DNA of 45,044 nucleotides from a virus. Location of the stretch: positions 1-45,044 of the IMG/VR virus record IMGVR_UViG_3300046533_000107; one strand, written 5' to 3'. The notes under the pieces are model-generated. The model worked only from the letters and a program-made list of their open reading frames with translations, did no database searches and was not told the DNA's origin. This document shows positions 1 to 6,788 of this stretch, piece after piece; position 1 is the stretch's first letter; each line of letters starts with the position of its first letter. A program made the translations under genes and the position numbers.

Positions 1-135
1 GAAGCCTACGACAACAAGGTTAAGAGCGTCGATCTCAACCGAGAGCTGGACAGTTACAAGTCCGAGAACCAGAAGCTCAAGGATCAGATTGCCCTCATGA
101 AGAAGGCGGGCACGCTCTCCGAGGCTCAGCAGATT
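1..135. repeat. Left copy of the 135-bp end overlap (circular junction)
   Basis: These 135 bases recur at 44910-45044 with one difference: C at 127 against A at 45036, changing a Gln codon to Lys. The same frame is open across the junction, so this is an assembly overlap of a circular or circularly permuted genome rather than two genes. A genuine terminal redundancy cannot be excluded from sequence alone. Confidence 0.9.
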
Positions 136-390
136 GAGGAGCTGCTTGCTATCCTTGAGGGCAGGTGGCCCAATGAGCGCGTAACCGAACAGCGCAAGCA
201 GATCACTGCCCTGCACAGGAAGGTCAAGCGGCTCGAAGGGGAGGAGTTTGATGGCATGGCCTCAAGGTCGGCACTTCTGCACGAACTGGCTCAGGAGATC
301 CGGGACGAGTTCCCGGACCTGAATCCGCTGGCATCCATCTTCAAGCCCTATCTAGGAGAAGAGATTGCGCGGTTCATCGAGAGGTACTGA
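1..390 (+). CDS. Coiled-coil hypothetical protein (3' part; start at 44868)
   Basis: This is the C-terminal 129 residues of a protein whose start lies at the other end of the window (ATG at 44868). Joined across the circular junction it would be about 143 aa. The sequence is charged and heptad-like, rich in Lys, Glu, Gln and Leu, over most of its length, which suggests a helical coiled coil. It ends in a more mixed segment containing Pro and Phe. The next gene, the primase zinc-finger protein, probably starts inside its last codons, so the two look translationally coupled. I do not recognise a family. Its place directly before the primase suggests a replication accessory or helicase-loader-like role, but that is positional inference only. 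Confidence 0.75.
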   Translation, partial: EAYDNKVKSVDLNRELDSYKSENQKLKDQIALMKKAGTLSEAQQIEELLAILEGRWPNERVTEQRKQITALHRKVKRLEGEEFDGMASRSALLHELAQEIRDEFPDLNPLASIFKPYLGEEIARFIERY

Positions 391-766
391 GGAGCTGGAC
401 CAGCATCCTGAGTGGTTGATCCCGGTGCTGGTGTACTACGGTTTCGATGAACCGACAGAGAACCTGGGAAGCCGCGCCATCAAGTGCGGCTTCCACGGGG
501 ACTCAACTCCTTCTGCCACGGTCAATACCGCAGAGGGCTGGTTCAACTGCCACACGTACATCGAATGCCCTTCTGGTAACGCTGTCCAGATCATCATGAA
601 GAAGGAACAGATCGACTATGGCGCAGCTAAGCAGAGAGCAGAAGAAATTTCTGGAATCGACAGCAGCTCAGTACGCCGAGCACCTGGGCGACGCGGCCGA
701 ATGGCTGGAGGGACGCGCAATCGATCTGGGTCACGCGGCCTACGAAGGTCTTGGCGTAGTTCGTAA
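365..766 (+). CDS. Primase zinc-finger domain protein
   Basis: This looks like the CHC2-type zinc-binding domain of a DnaG-like primase. The segment around residues 40-75 has the order Cys-Gly-Phe-His, then Asp-Ser-Thr-Pro-Ser, then a Trp-Phe-Asn-Cys-His motif and a downstream Cys, matching the usual CPFHxxxxPS...CFGCG layout. The best start is a TTG at 365, because AGGAG lies 6 nt upstream at 354-358; no ATG is available. The frame runs on to 766 and overlaps the TOPRIM gene by about 150 bases. The last roughly 45 residues are Arg/Gly/Ser-rich and may be real but unconserved. With the next gene it makes a primase split over two polypeptides. Confidence 0.75.
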   Translation: MRGSSRGTEELDQHPEWLIPVLVYYGFDEPTENLGSRAIKCGFHGDSTPSATVNTAEGWFNCHTYIECPSGNAVQIIMKKEQIDYGAAKQRAEEISGIDSSSVRRAPGRRGRMAGGTRNRSGSRGLRRSWRSS

Positions 767-1265
767 TCCTCCGGCACTGCATGAGAGCTACGCCGGAAGG
801 CTGTCCATTCCGTACGTCACCGAGTACGGCATTGTGAACATGTCCTTCCGGTGCCTCAGGGATCATAAGTGTAAGGACGAGGGGTGCGTCAAGTATCTCA
901 AGACCAAGGGCGCCGAGTCGGACCTGTATGGTGTCCGTGCGTTCGATGACGCACGGGACTGGATCGGAGTGTGTGAGGGTGAGCTTGACTCTCTCATTCT
1001 CCGCCAGATCGGCATCCCCGCCGTCTCCAATCCGGGAGCAAAGAACTGGAAGGAGTGGTGGCCCAATGTCTTTGAGGACTTCAGCCGCATCTACATCTTC
1101 TCCGATGCGGACGATGCCGGTGATGGCATGTTCGACAAGTTTCAGGATGCACTCCTCAAAACGTCGGCTTCCGTCATCAAGGTTAGACTTCCCCGGGGTG
1201 AGGATGTAAACTCCACGTATCAGAAGTACGGAGCAGAAGCTATCCTGAAGCGGATCAAGAAGTGA
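618..1265 (+). CDS. TOPRIM-domain primase catalytic subunit
   Basis: This 215-aa protein carries a TOPRIM fold as in DnaG-type primases: the glutamate motif CEGELDS at about residue 120 and the DxD motif FSDADDAGD at about residue 160, both acidic metal-binding motifs. The N-terminal half contains a Cys-containing insertion (CKDEGC) and corresponds to the RNA-polymerase-like lead-in of phage primases. It should synthesise RNA primers for lagging-strand synthesis together with the zinc-finger protein encoded just upstream. The start overlaps the upstream frame deeply, which is unusual; an ATG at 618 gives the complete fold. The stop overlaps the next gene as TGATG. Confidence 0.85.
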   Translation: MAQLSREQKKFLESTAAQYAEHLGDAAEWLEGRAIDLGHAAYEGLGVVRNPPALHESYAGRLSIPYVTEYGIVNMSFRCLRDHKCKDEGCVKYLKTKGAESDLYGVRAFDDARDWIGVCEGELDSLILRQIGIPAVSNPGAKNWKEWWPNVFEDFSRIYIFSDADDAGDGMFDKFQDALLKTSASVIKVRLPRGEDVNSTYQKYGAEAILKRIKK

Positions 1266-1609
1266 TGAGCAAGGATTGGCGTGCTGCGGACAGGGATTAT
1301 GTCCGCAGTATTCAGCGGATGCGCCATGAGCGCAGCCTGACAGAAGAACTGCAACAGATGGCGGAGGAAGAGATGCAGGAAGTTTTCATCATCGAGAACG
1401 AGTGGGCCAGTCTTTACGGAGACTCCGGCCACGAGAACGTGTCCGTCCATCTGACCCTTCAGGATGCAGAAGAGGCTCTTTGGGTCAAGGCTGAAGAGCT
1501 TGGCGTCGAGCTTGCCGAGAGTGATGTCTCCTTCAACCTCTACGACAGCGCGTCGAAGGACTCGGACATCTATTACATCGGCAGTTACGTCGTAGGAGAC
1601 AGGGGCTGA
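1265..1609 (+). CDS. Hypothetical acidic protein, 114 aa
   Basis: The ATG at 1265 overlaps the primase stop (TGATG), so translation is probably coupled. The N-terminal third is helical and Glu-rich (LTEELQQMAEEEMQEV). The C-terminal half has alternating hydrophobic and aromatic residues suggesting a small beta-rich domain. No family is recognised. The next gene starts on its stop codon. Confidence 0.8.
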   Translation: MSKDWRAADRDYVRSIQRMRHERSLTEELQQMAEEEMQEVFIIENEWASLYGDSGHENVSVHLTLQDAEEALWVKAEELGVELAESDVSFNLYDSASKDSDIYYIGSYVVGDRG

Positions 1610-1770
1610 TGGCGCTCTCGAATTTCAATGGAACCTGGACCTTGAGCCACGAAGAGTACATGGCACTGATCCGGGATTCCCGCCACTTGGAGCAGCTTCA
1701 CGCCAACGGCGTGGACAACTGGGAAGGATACCGTGGGCTCCGTGACGATGATGAGGACTATGACTGGTGA
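1609..1770 (+). CDS. Small hypothetical protein, 53 aa
   Basis: The ATG at 1609 overlaps the previous stop as TGATG. The product is 53 residues with a Trp-rich core (NGTWTLSHEEYMALIRDSRHL) and a very acidic tail, DDDEDYDW. It is in the operon chain and ends overlapping the next start by GTGA. Function unknown. Confidence 0.7.
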   Translation: MALSNFNGTWTLSHEEYMALIRDSRHLEQLHANGVDNWEGYRGLRDDDEDYDW

Positions 1771-1805
1771 CTGATATCAACTGCGACTGCGAGGACGGAA
1801 AGTAA
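1767..1805 (+). CDS. Micro-ORF with CxC motif, 12 aa
   Basis: A 12-codon frame reads MTDINCDCEDGK from a GTG at 1767 that overlaps the upstream stop (GTGA), and its stop overlaps the next ATG (TAATG). It fills exactly the only gap in the chain between two genes. It may be a true micropeptide or simply a coupling device for the downstream start. Short length keeps this uncertain. Confidence 0.4.
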   Translation: MTDINCDCEDGK

Positions 1806-1990
1806 TGGGATTCTGGCGAGACAAGACCGATCAGCAGAAGGCCGACACCTTCGACAATCAGCACGAGGCCAGTCGACGAGAGGCCAAGCGCAAGGAAGAG
1901 GCCGGAGAGTACCCTTACGATCTGGCCAAGAAGGCCGAGCCGAAGACCGTATACCCCGAACGCCGAGGCAAGGGAAAGCACGCCAAGTGA
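1805..1990 (+). CDS. Small Lys/Glu-rich hypothetical protein
   Basis: A 61-aa, highly charged protein that starts at ATG 1805 (TAATG overlap). It is dominated by Lys, Arg, Glu and Asp with almost no hydrophobic core, ending RRGKGKHAK. It is likely a flexible or helical protein, perhaps nucleic-acid binding. No family recognised. It overlaps the next gene by 4 nt (GTGA). Confidence 0.7.
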   Translation: MGFWRDKTDQQKADTFDNQHEASRREAKRKEEAGEYPYDLAKKAEPKTVYPERRGKGKHAK

Positions 1991-2190
1991 ATGAGCAGCT
2001 GAAGGTCCGGCTTGGTGAGTTTCTGCTGAGCGAGGGAGTTGAGTTCAATGAGGTGTGGGGGGTCGAAGTTGATGGAGGATCGACGCCCACCATGGACATC
2101 TGGTATACCAAGGACGACGGTATGCGCGACATCCACGAACTGATCCTCGTCGAAGGCTTCCTGACATTCCTGGTAACCGGAGGTAAGTAA
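1987..2190 (+). CDS. Hypothetical protein, 67 aa
   Basis: The start is a GTG at 1987 overlapping the previous stop. The product alternates hydrophobic and charged residues (GVEVDGGSTPTMDIWYTKDD) and resembles a small beta-sheet domain. An unusually strong ribosome-binding site, GGAGG, lies at its 3' end, and it feeds the next micro-ORF rather than this gene. Unknown function. Confidence 0.7.
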   Translation: MNEQLKVRLGEFLLSEGVEFNEVWGVEVDGGSTPTMDIWYTKDDGMRDIHELILVEGFLTFLVTGGK

Positions 2191-2252
2191 TGAACCACAA
2201 CTGCACTCGTCCCCCGCACTTCCCGCCCCATTGCGGATGCCCTGCGGGATGA
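2190..2252 (+). CDS. Micro-ORF with CGC motif, 20 aa, ahead of the deaminase
   Basis: An ATG at 2190 overlaps the preceding stop (TAATG) and has GGAGG 7 nt upstream, the best ribosome-binding site in this stretch. It encodes MNHNCTRPPHFPPHCGCPAG, a His/Pro/Cys-rich 20-mer with spaced Cys and His that could bind a metal. Its TGA overlaps the deaminase ATG (ATGA), and the deaminase has no good site of its own, so coupling through this micro-ORF is likely. Confidence 0.5.
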   Translation: MNHNCTRPPHFPPHCGCPAG

Positions 2253-2644
2253 CCGAGCGACCGAGCTGGGACCAGACCTTTGGCACTATTGCTGAGGTCT
2301 GGTCCCAGCGCTCAACGTGCACAAGGAGACAAGTCGGTGCTGTGGTGGTTCAGGGGAATAAGGTCATTGGGCAGGGATACAATGGAGCTGTCTCCAAAGC
2401 AGTACACTGCGTTGATGGAGGGTGCCCACGCGGGCAACTATCATATGAAGCTGCACCGACTGGGGCTGACTACAACGCTTACCCATGCATCGCAATACAC
2501 GCTGAACATAATGCCATCCTCCAGGCGGGGCTGGAAAATTGTGTGGGTGGACGAATATACACCACCGCAGAGCCCTGTCAGCAGTGCACCAACCTCATCC
2601 AGCATGCCGGAATCAAGGAAGTGATCGTATGCCCGAAAAGCTAG
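2249..2644 (+). CDS. dCMP deaminase-like zinc deaminase
   Basis: This is a cytidine/deoxycytidylate deaminase family protein of 131 aa. It shows the catalytic zinc signature HAEHNAI (His ligand and proton-shuttling Glu) at about residue 90 and the second ligand motif PCQQC at about 115, in the usual order and spacing. It probably converts dCMP to dUMP, feeding dTTP synthesis, which fits the neighbouring MazG-like and DUF1599-like genes. The start is ATG 2249, overlapping the upstream micro-ORF stop. A start at 2231 would add six residues but lacks a site. ComE/RibD-like deaminases share the motif, so substrate is inferred. Confidence 0.88.
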   Translation: MTERPSWDQTFGTIAEVWSQRSTCTRRQVGAVVVQGNKVIGQGYNGAVSKAVHCVDGGCPRGQLSYEAAPTGADYNAYPCIAIHAEHNAILQAGLENCVGGRIYTTAEPCQQCTNLIQHAGIKEVIVCPKS

Positions 2645-2919
2645 TACGCAACAACGTGCCGAAGGTAGTTCCGGAGAAGAGGTTCCGGATCGCTGATGAC
2701 TCCGAACGTCTTGAGCTGCTCCGACAGAAGCTGACTGAAGAGGTTGAGGAGTTCCTTGAGGACAACTCCATGGCTGAGCTTGCCGACGTTCTTGACGTCG
2801 TGATGACGCTGGCCATGGAGATTGGCAGCTTCGAAGAACTGTGCGAGATTTCCGACGAGAAGCATGACTGGCTTGGCGGGTTTGAAGACAGCGTGGTCTA
2901 TATCTGGAATGAGGACTGA
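2629..2919 (+). CDS. MazG-like nucleotide pyrophosphohydrolase
   Basis: A 96-aa all-helical protein of the MazG/phosphoribosyl-ATP pyrophosphohydrolase type. It begins KLVRNNVPKVVP, typical of phage MazG-like proteins, and has the EEVEEF and ELADVLDVV helices, whose Glu and Asp residues (EExxE then ExxD) bind magnesium. It would hydrolyse a (d)NTP or related nucleotide to the monophosphate. The start at ATG 2629 lies inside the deaminase 3' end, giving a 16-nt overlap. Substrate is unknown; phage members are linked to dNTP-pool or alarmone control. Confidence 0.8.
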   Translation: MPEKLVRNNVPKVVPEKRFRIADDSERLELLRQKLTEEVEEFLEDNSMAELADVLDVVMTLAMEIGSFEELCEISDEKHDWLGGFEDSVVYIWNED

Positions 2920-3209
2920 TGGCCCGCACCATGAGGTATGACAGCGCAGACATCTACCGGGTGGTGGTAGATGTCCACATAGCCGGAGATCGCTACGAGG
3001 GTGGTTTTTATCAGGGCCGTGTCGTTTACGGCCCCCACGACACGTCAGTCATGGCCAAGGATTACAGCGATCGCTGGGATCGAGACTACCCCAGACGCCT
3101 GCTCAAGCAGTCGCTTCGGCCGGACGAGAATTGCCAGCTTTACTGGGACACCATCAAGACCGAGTACCGCAATGGCGGAGAGGATGTGAGCTGGAGCGAT
3201 GAACTGTAA
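2919..3209 (+). CDS. Hypothetical protein, 96 aa
   Basis: ATG 2919 overlaps the MazG-like stop (TGATG). The protein has a beta-strand-rich N-terminal half (IYRVVVDVHIAG) and an Arg/Asp/Trp-rich second half. No family recognised. Its 3' end overlaps the possible start of the next gene. Confidence 0.75.
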   Translation: MARTMRYDSADIYRVVVDVHIAGDRYEGGFYQGRVVYGPHDTSVMAKDYSDRWDRDYPRRLLKQSLRPDENCQLYWDTIKTEYRNGGEDVSWSDEL

Positions 3210-3645
3210 CCACCCGTGTTCATGCTTCGCTGCCTGCCGGTCGGGCTGCCTCAACGATGCCTGTTTTCAGGTGAGTTTGAACCGCCAGCTGACCATAGAG
3301 ATCAATCGAGAGGCAGAGATGACCAGCAAGAATCCGAACAGCTACATTCAGGCAAGCGCAGAGCAGCTTGCCGAGACTCTGCTTTCCAAGAATCAGGACT
3401 ACGCTCCGACCGGAGAGTTCAGCAACTTTGAGAAGGCTGCGGAGGTTGCCGGAATCTCGGCTCTTCATGTCATGGCCGCTCAGGCTGCGATCAAGATGAC
3501 GCGCATTCAGTCTCTGATGCGGGGGGCGCAGAGTTTCGAGTCCCTGGAGGATTCGTTCCTGGATCTGGCTGGCTATGCCATCATCGCTCACGCCTATCTG
3601 GAGTCCCAGAAGGATGATCCCTTTGGTGCCGGAACGGGTGCGTAA
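3199..3645 (+). CDS. DUF1599/MazG-like protein with Cys-rich N-terminus
   Basis: Residues about 42-140 resemble the DUF1599 nucleotide-modification/MazG-like helical domain: LLSKNQDYAP, then SNFEKAAEVAGI, then KMTRIQSL and ESLEDSFLDLAGYAII. The family is found in phages and is thought to act on nucleotides. From ATG 3199 the protein is 148 aa and starts with a Cys-cluster (six Cys in the first 22 residues, CNHPCSC and CRSGC). From ATG 3319, which has AGAGG 6 nt upstream, it would be a plain 108-aa domain. The open frame and spaced cysteines favour the longer form; the ribosome-binding site favours the shorter one. Confidence 0.7.
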   Translation: MNCNHPCSCFAACRSGCLNDACFQVSLNRQLTIEINREAEMTSKNPNSYIQASAEQLAETLLSKNQDYAPTGEFSNFEKAAEVAGISALHVMAAQAAIKMTRIQSLMRGAQSFESLEDSFLDLAGYAIIAHAYLESQKDDPFGAGTGA

Positions 3646-3646
3646 G

Positions 3647-3745
3647 GTGAAGGTTCTCTGCATCAACTGCGGAGCCGAGAAGGGGCAGCCTCATCGGGGG
3701 TGCTCCAGTCCGATCTATCGGTATGTCATCGTCAAGGAGAGCTGA
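3647..3745 (+). CDS. Zinc-ribbon micro-protein, 32 aa
   Basis: A GTG at 3647 opens a 32-codon frame reading CINCGAEKGQPHRGC, a CxxC followed by a His and another Cys that can form a small zinc knuckle. It follows the previous stop by one base and overlaps the next start as TGATG. Function unknown. Confidence 0.6.
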   Translation: MKVLCINCGAEKGQPHRGCSSPIYRYVIVKES

Positions 3746-3846
3746 TGGCTGACAAGATCTGTCGGTTATGCGGGGGCACCAGCCCCGGCGATTACCACAA
3801 CTGCAACGGATGCGGGCGACCGCTTCCTTACTCGGAGGAAAACTGA
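3745..3846 (+). CDS. Zinc-ribbon micro-protein, 33 aa
   Basis: ATG 3745 encodes a 33-aa protein with two CxxC knuckles, CRLC and CNGC, separated by eleven residues, the layout of a minimal zinc ribbon. It is chained to both neighbours by TGATG overlaps. It could be a nucleic-acid or protein-binding zinc finger; no family is assigned. Confidence 0.65.
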   Translation: MADKICRLCGGTSPGDYHNCNGCGRPLPYSEEN

Positions 3847-4031
3847 TGGGCAAGAACTTCGACAATTACCTTGACGCTTTCGGTTCCCACGAGGAAGCCA
3901 AGGCAGACCGAGCCGTGGTTGAGGGTGGCGGGACCAAGGAAGCCTTCGAGCGTACTGCTGACAACCTTCAGAACACCTACGTGGATCTGCGTGAGGCCGA
4001 GGACGCCTGGAACAAGAACCCGAACGGATGA
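3846..4031 (+). CDS. Small acidic hypothetical protein, 61 aa
   Basis: ATG 3846 overlaps the previous stop and is preceded by CGGAGGAAAAC. The 61-aa product is helical and acidic (LREAEDAWNK). It is the last gene of the plus-strand operon before the bidirectional terminator. Confidence 0.75.
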   Translation: MGKNFDNYLDAFGSHEEAKADRAVVEGGGTKEAFERTADNLQNTYVDLREAEDAWNKNPNG

Positions 4032-4083
4032 ATCGCTGCGAACAGTGAGTGTGTAGAGCCAGAAGAGGACTGAACGCAAAAAA

Positions 4084-4107
4084 GACGGGGCCCCGAAGGG
4101 CCCCGTC
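4084..4107. terminator. Bidirectional terminator
   Basis: A perfect 10-bp stem (GACGGGGCCC, loop CGAA, GGGCCCCGTC) sits between the converging plus-strand replication operon and the minus-strand late operon. Read on the minus strand it is followed by a run of T (AAAAAA at 4078-4083 on the plus strand), a classical intrinsic terminator. On the plus strand it is followed by TGTGTTTCT. Confidence 0.85.
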
Positions 4108-4118
4108 TGTGTTTCTAT

Positions 4119-4331
4119 CTACTTAGGAATCTTGAGATACTTGTTAAGCAGCTCGTTTACCGCCGGGATGGAATGGACACGAGTGACCACAGATGCAGCC
4201 ACTACCAAGCCTGCACCCACACCCCCGGCAGTCCGAACCCCCAAACTTTCTAGCAGTACAGGCATCGCAACAGCAACTGCAAGAACTGTTTGGACCGCAG
4301 TCCTTACAGTGCGGACATTCTCTTCCTTCAT
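4119..4331 (-). CDS. Small membrane protein, candidate holin
   Basis: A 70-aa product with one clear hydrophobic segment (VQTVLAVAVAMPVLL) and a second Gly/Ala/Val-rich segment (GGVGAGLVVAASVV), and a charged C-terminal end; holin-like in size and layout. ATG 4331 has GGAGG 9 nt upstream, so it is the best start. It is the last gene of the late operon, next to a peptidoglycan-binding-like protein and another membrane protein, a typical lysis position. Holin function is inferred; the endolysin is encoded 22 kb away. A Cys-rich frame overlaps it on the same strand and was rejected. Confidence 0.65.
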   Translation of the reverse strand: MKEENVRTVRTAVQTVLAVAVAMPVLLESLGVRTAGGVGAGLVVAASVVTRVHSIPAVNELLNKYLKIPK

Positions 4332-4334
4332 CCA

Positions 4335-4577
4335 TCATCCCTCCGTCGCTCCCCACACCTGCAAGCGCTCTATCTGTTCCGCTGTGGCTACATCAAGGTA
4401 GCCGCTGGGGCGGAGGCCGAAGAGAACCTGCAAGGCTCTTAGGTGCGAAGCTGTGGCTTCGTCGATCTGTCCTGTCTCTTCGCAGCGCATGACGCGCTGC
4501 GTGTGTATGACCGCATCTCTCTCGAATGGAGTGGATGCGACCACGATGTCTCGCTTGATCCAGGTAGGCTTTGTCAT
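4335..4577 (-). CDS. Small PG-binding-like protein, 80 aa
   Basis: Residues about 24-72 contain a helical repeat (LRALQVLFGLRPSGYLDVAT) that resembles the peptidoglycan-binding-1 fold (LQxxLxxxGxxxG.D...T). The protein has no signal peptide. It starts at ATG 4577, overlapping the upstream stop as ATGA. It may be a structural or lysis accessory protein acting at the cell wall. Family assignment is tentative because the motif is short. Confidence 0.6.
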   Translation of the reverse strand: MTKPTWIKRDIVVASTPFERDAVIHTQRVMRCEETGQIDEATASHLRALQVLFGLRPSGYLDVATAEQIERLQVWGATEG

Positions 4578-4843
4578 GCTCCTACCTTAACAGCAATGCG
4601 CTCCACTATCTCCTTGACTTCCGCAACGTCAGCCTTCTGAGTCACGAGCTGTTCAAGGATCGTCACCTTGCCTTCGAGCAAGGTGATCTGGTTCGTCTTC
4701 TCCATGTTCTGAGCTGTCAGAAGATCTACCTGGATCTGCAACAGGTCCACGGTCTGCCTTGACAGGCCGCGCCTACCTGTTACCCATCCCCCCACTGCTG
4801 TTGCTAGTACGGCTGCTATCCCTGTAAGGGTAGTAACATCCAT
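4574..4843 (-). CDS. Membrane-anchored coiled-coil protein, lysis candidate
   Basis: An 89-aa protein with an N-terminal hydrophobic segment (LTGIAAVLATAVGGWV), a short positive patch, then a long helical coiled coil of Leu/Ile/Val heptads (LLQIQVDLLTAQNMEKTN). The start ATG 4843 is preceded by GGGGAGAGGG. This architecture is common for phage holin partners or small tail-anchored proteins. It sits directly after the largest tail gene and before two other likely lysis genes. Confidence 0.6.
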   Translation of the reverse strand: MDVTTLTGIAAVLATAVGGWVTGRRGLSRQTVDLLQIQVDLLTAQNMEKTNQITLLEGKVTILEQLVTQKADVAEVKEIVERIAVKVGA

Positions 4844-4862
4844 TCCCTCTCCCCAGAGTTCA

Positions 4863-6779
4863 TTATGTACTTTCTGCTACGGTCCTCATGACCACGGTAA
4901 GGAACCCGCCGACCGGCCCCCGGATACCGGGTGGTCCTGTCTGGCGAAACTCGAAGTCATCGATGACTACCTGCGTAACCAATTGCTGCTGAAGGTCCTG
5001 ATACAGAACCACATCACCAGCTCTCGCCACTGCTTCGAACATGTTGAGTCGGTCCTGCGTATAGCCGTCATAGCCAATGAGCTGCCCTCCCTTGTCCGTC
5101 TCTTCGTCCAGCATGAGAACTGGGAGTGTGATGATTCGTTGGCGGATGGAGCCAGGAAGTGTCTTGACCTGCCATCCGTTCATGACGGCTCCGATGGTCG
5201 GATCGACTTCACCCCTGAAGAGGGTGAAGCGTAGAGCCAGCCAGTTCTGCGGGCCCTGCGGATTGGAGATTCCTACGTCCTTCACTCCGGCTCCAGTGGT
5301 GGGGCCGTAGGTGATCGAAGGTATTTCCCCTCCGCCCTCCGTCAGTATCGTGATGTTGAGGTTGCCCTCAAGCGGTGACGGAGTTCTGATGCTGAAGAAC
5401 TTGTACAGCTTGGGCTCTTCGGTGTTGAACCGAATGCGCCCCGTCTCCAGATATCCGTTGGGCAGCAGCTCCGTGGCGTCCTCAAGGACGGCACCTTCTC
5501 CGGTCACCGAGAAGACCTTGCGGTCACTGGCTCCGAAGTTGGTTAGTTCAAGGATCTCTCCGGCATCCCCATTGAGGTAGATGTCGCGGGCGTAGGCGTA
5601 CCGTACAGCCCTTGAGGTCTGCTCCTGGATGACGTTACCCAGGTCCACCCTGTAAAGCCCGGAGAAGCCGTCGTGTGCGTTTGTGGAGCCTGTCCACATG
5701 AACCTGTCCTGGCCGACGATGCCGTTGCATCCACCTTCGGGCTCGAAGAGCAGTGGGCCATAAGTGATGTCGCCGTTGCTGTCGATCTCCCCAACGCGGA
5801 AGCCCTTGTTCGTGGCGATGCCGATGAAGCTTCCGATGTACGAGTAGATCTCATTGATCCTCTCGCCGGTAGGCATGGTGGCAGTGACGCCCGCCCACTC
5901 GAATTCGGGAACTCCTGTCGTTCCGTTGACGACGGTGAACCTATGGATCTGGCTGGTAGTGCCTGAATCCCCTGCGATATAGATGGCGGTAGGTCCATCG
6001 GTGATGGATCTCCATCGCCAGTTCGGGTCCACGTGCGTGTAATCAGCCGTGGGGAGGGGGGCTACCGCTGCGAACGGTGGCAACTGATACACCGATGGAC
6101 CCGAACCGAGGATGAGGCGATCCTTGACGAACTCAAGGACCCCATTGGTGATGGCAGTGTTGTAGCGCTGAGTGGGGGCAGCGGCATCGACACCAGTCCA
6201 AATACCATCACCTCTGGCAAATGCGTACGTATAACCCGTGGACGTCAGGTCAAAGTAAGGGCTGACGGAAACGCCGACGACTGTGGTCGTCGCTGCATCT
6301 GTCACCTTGAGCAGAGTATTGCCAGCTATGTGCCAGAATGCATCCACTCCGGTGCTGTCAACGAACCCTTGTACGAAATTGGGAGTCAAGGCCGTGGCCG
6401 AAGCCACGGCTGTGTTCCTCAGAAGCTTTAGCTGCCCACTTGTCCATGGATCGATACCCAAGGAGTCGGCAAACCTGTAGTTGAACTGGTTGTCGGTATC
6501 GGGATCCTGATAAAGGATGCCCGCACCACCATTGAAGGTCGACTGGCTTCGCAGCCACCATCCCTGAAGAGACTGTTCTCCTGGTTCTGCGAAGTTGTCG
6601 AACTGTTCCTTCCTGATCTCCGCCATCCTGTTGGTGAATGGACGCTCGTCGCTGATGGCGGAGAGGAAGGGGATACCGGCAATGGCATAGTCGTATATGT
6701 AGTCCTGAAGGGCGTACTGACCTGAGCCACCAATGCCCAGCGAGCTGAGCTGATAGGGAATCGGGTGGACTATGTCCAT
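4863..6779 (-). CDS. Beta-propeller-like tail protein, 638 aa
   Basis: This large late protein is rich in repeating beta-strand units with Gly/Asp turns. The first 110 residues carry conserved-looking aromatic segments, and the middle 300 residues show repeated WxG, YxxG and GDSG-like blade signatures, consistent with a beta-propeller. It ends in a compact, Pro/Gly-rich segment. Short-tailed phages use such a propeller in the tail nozzle, and other phages use it in minor tail proteins. It is followed by the lysis-type genes and preceded by a fibre gene. Exact role is inferred from fold style and position. Confidence 0.7.
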   Translation of the reverse strand: MDIVHPIPYQLSSLGIGGSGQYALQDYIYDYAIAGIPFLSAISDERPFTNRMAEIRKEQFDNFAEPGEQSLQGWWLRSQSTFNGGAGILYQDPDTDNQFNYRFADSLGIDPWTSGQLKLLRNTAVASATALTPNFVQGFVDSTGVDAFWHIAGNTLLKVTDAATTTVVGVSVSPYFDLTSTGYTYAFARGDGIWTGVDAAAPTQRYNTAITNGVLEFVKDRLILGSGPSVYQLPPFAAVAPLPTADYTHVDPNWRWRSITDGPTAIYIAGDSGTTSQIHRFTVVNGTTGVPEFEWAGVTATMPTGERINEIYSYIGSFIGIATNKGFRVGEIDSNGDITYGPLLFEPEGGCNGIVGQDRFMWTGSTNAHDGFSGLYRVDLGNVIQEQTSRAVRYAYARDIYLNGDAGEILELTNFGASDRKVFSVTGEGAVLEDATELLPNGYLETGRIRFNTEEPKLYKFFSIRTPSPLEGNLNITILTEGGGEIPSITYGPTTGAGVKDVGISNPQGPQNWLALRFTLFRGEVDPTIGAVMNGWQVKTLPGSIRQRIITLPVLMLDEETDKGGQLIGYDGYTQDRLNMFEAVARAGDVVLYQDLQQQLVTQVVIDDFEFRQTGPPGIRGPVGGFLTVVMRTVAEST

Positions 6780-6788
6780 TGCTACTCC

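Noticed and set aside
4144-4356. Cys-rich 70-aa frame on the minus strand overlapping the candidate holin
   Set aside because: It looks striking (many CxxC) but shares its sequence with a membrane-protein frame whose ATG has a better-spaced GGAGG, and two large overlapping genes on the same strand are unlikely here. It could be tested by ribosome profiling.
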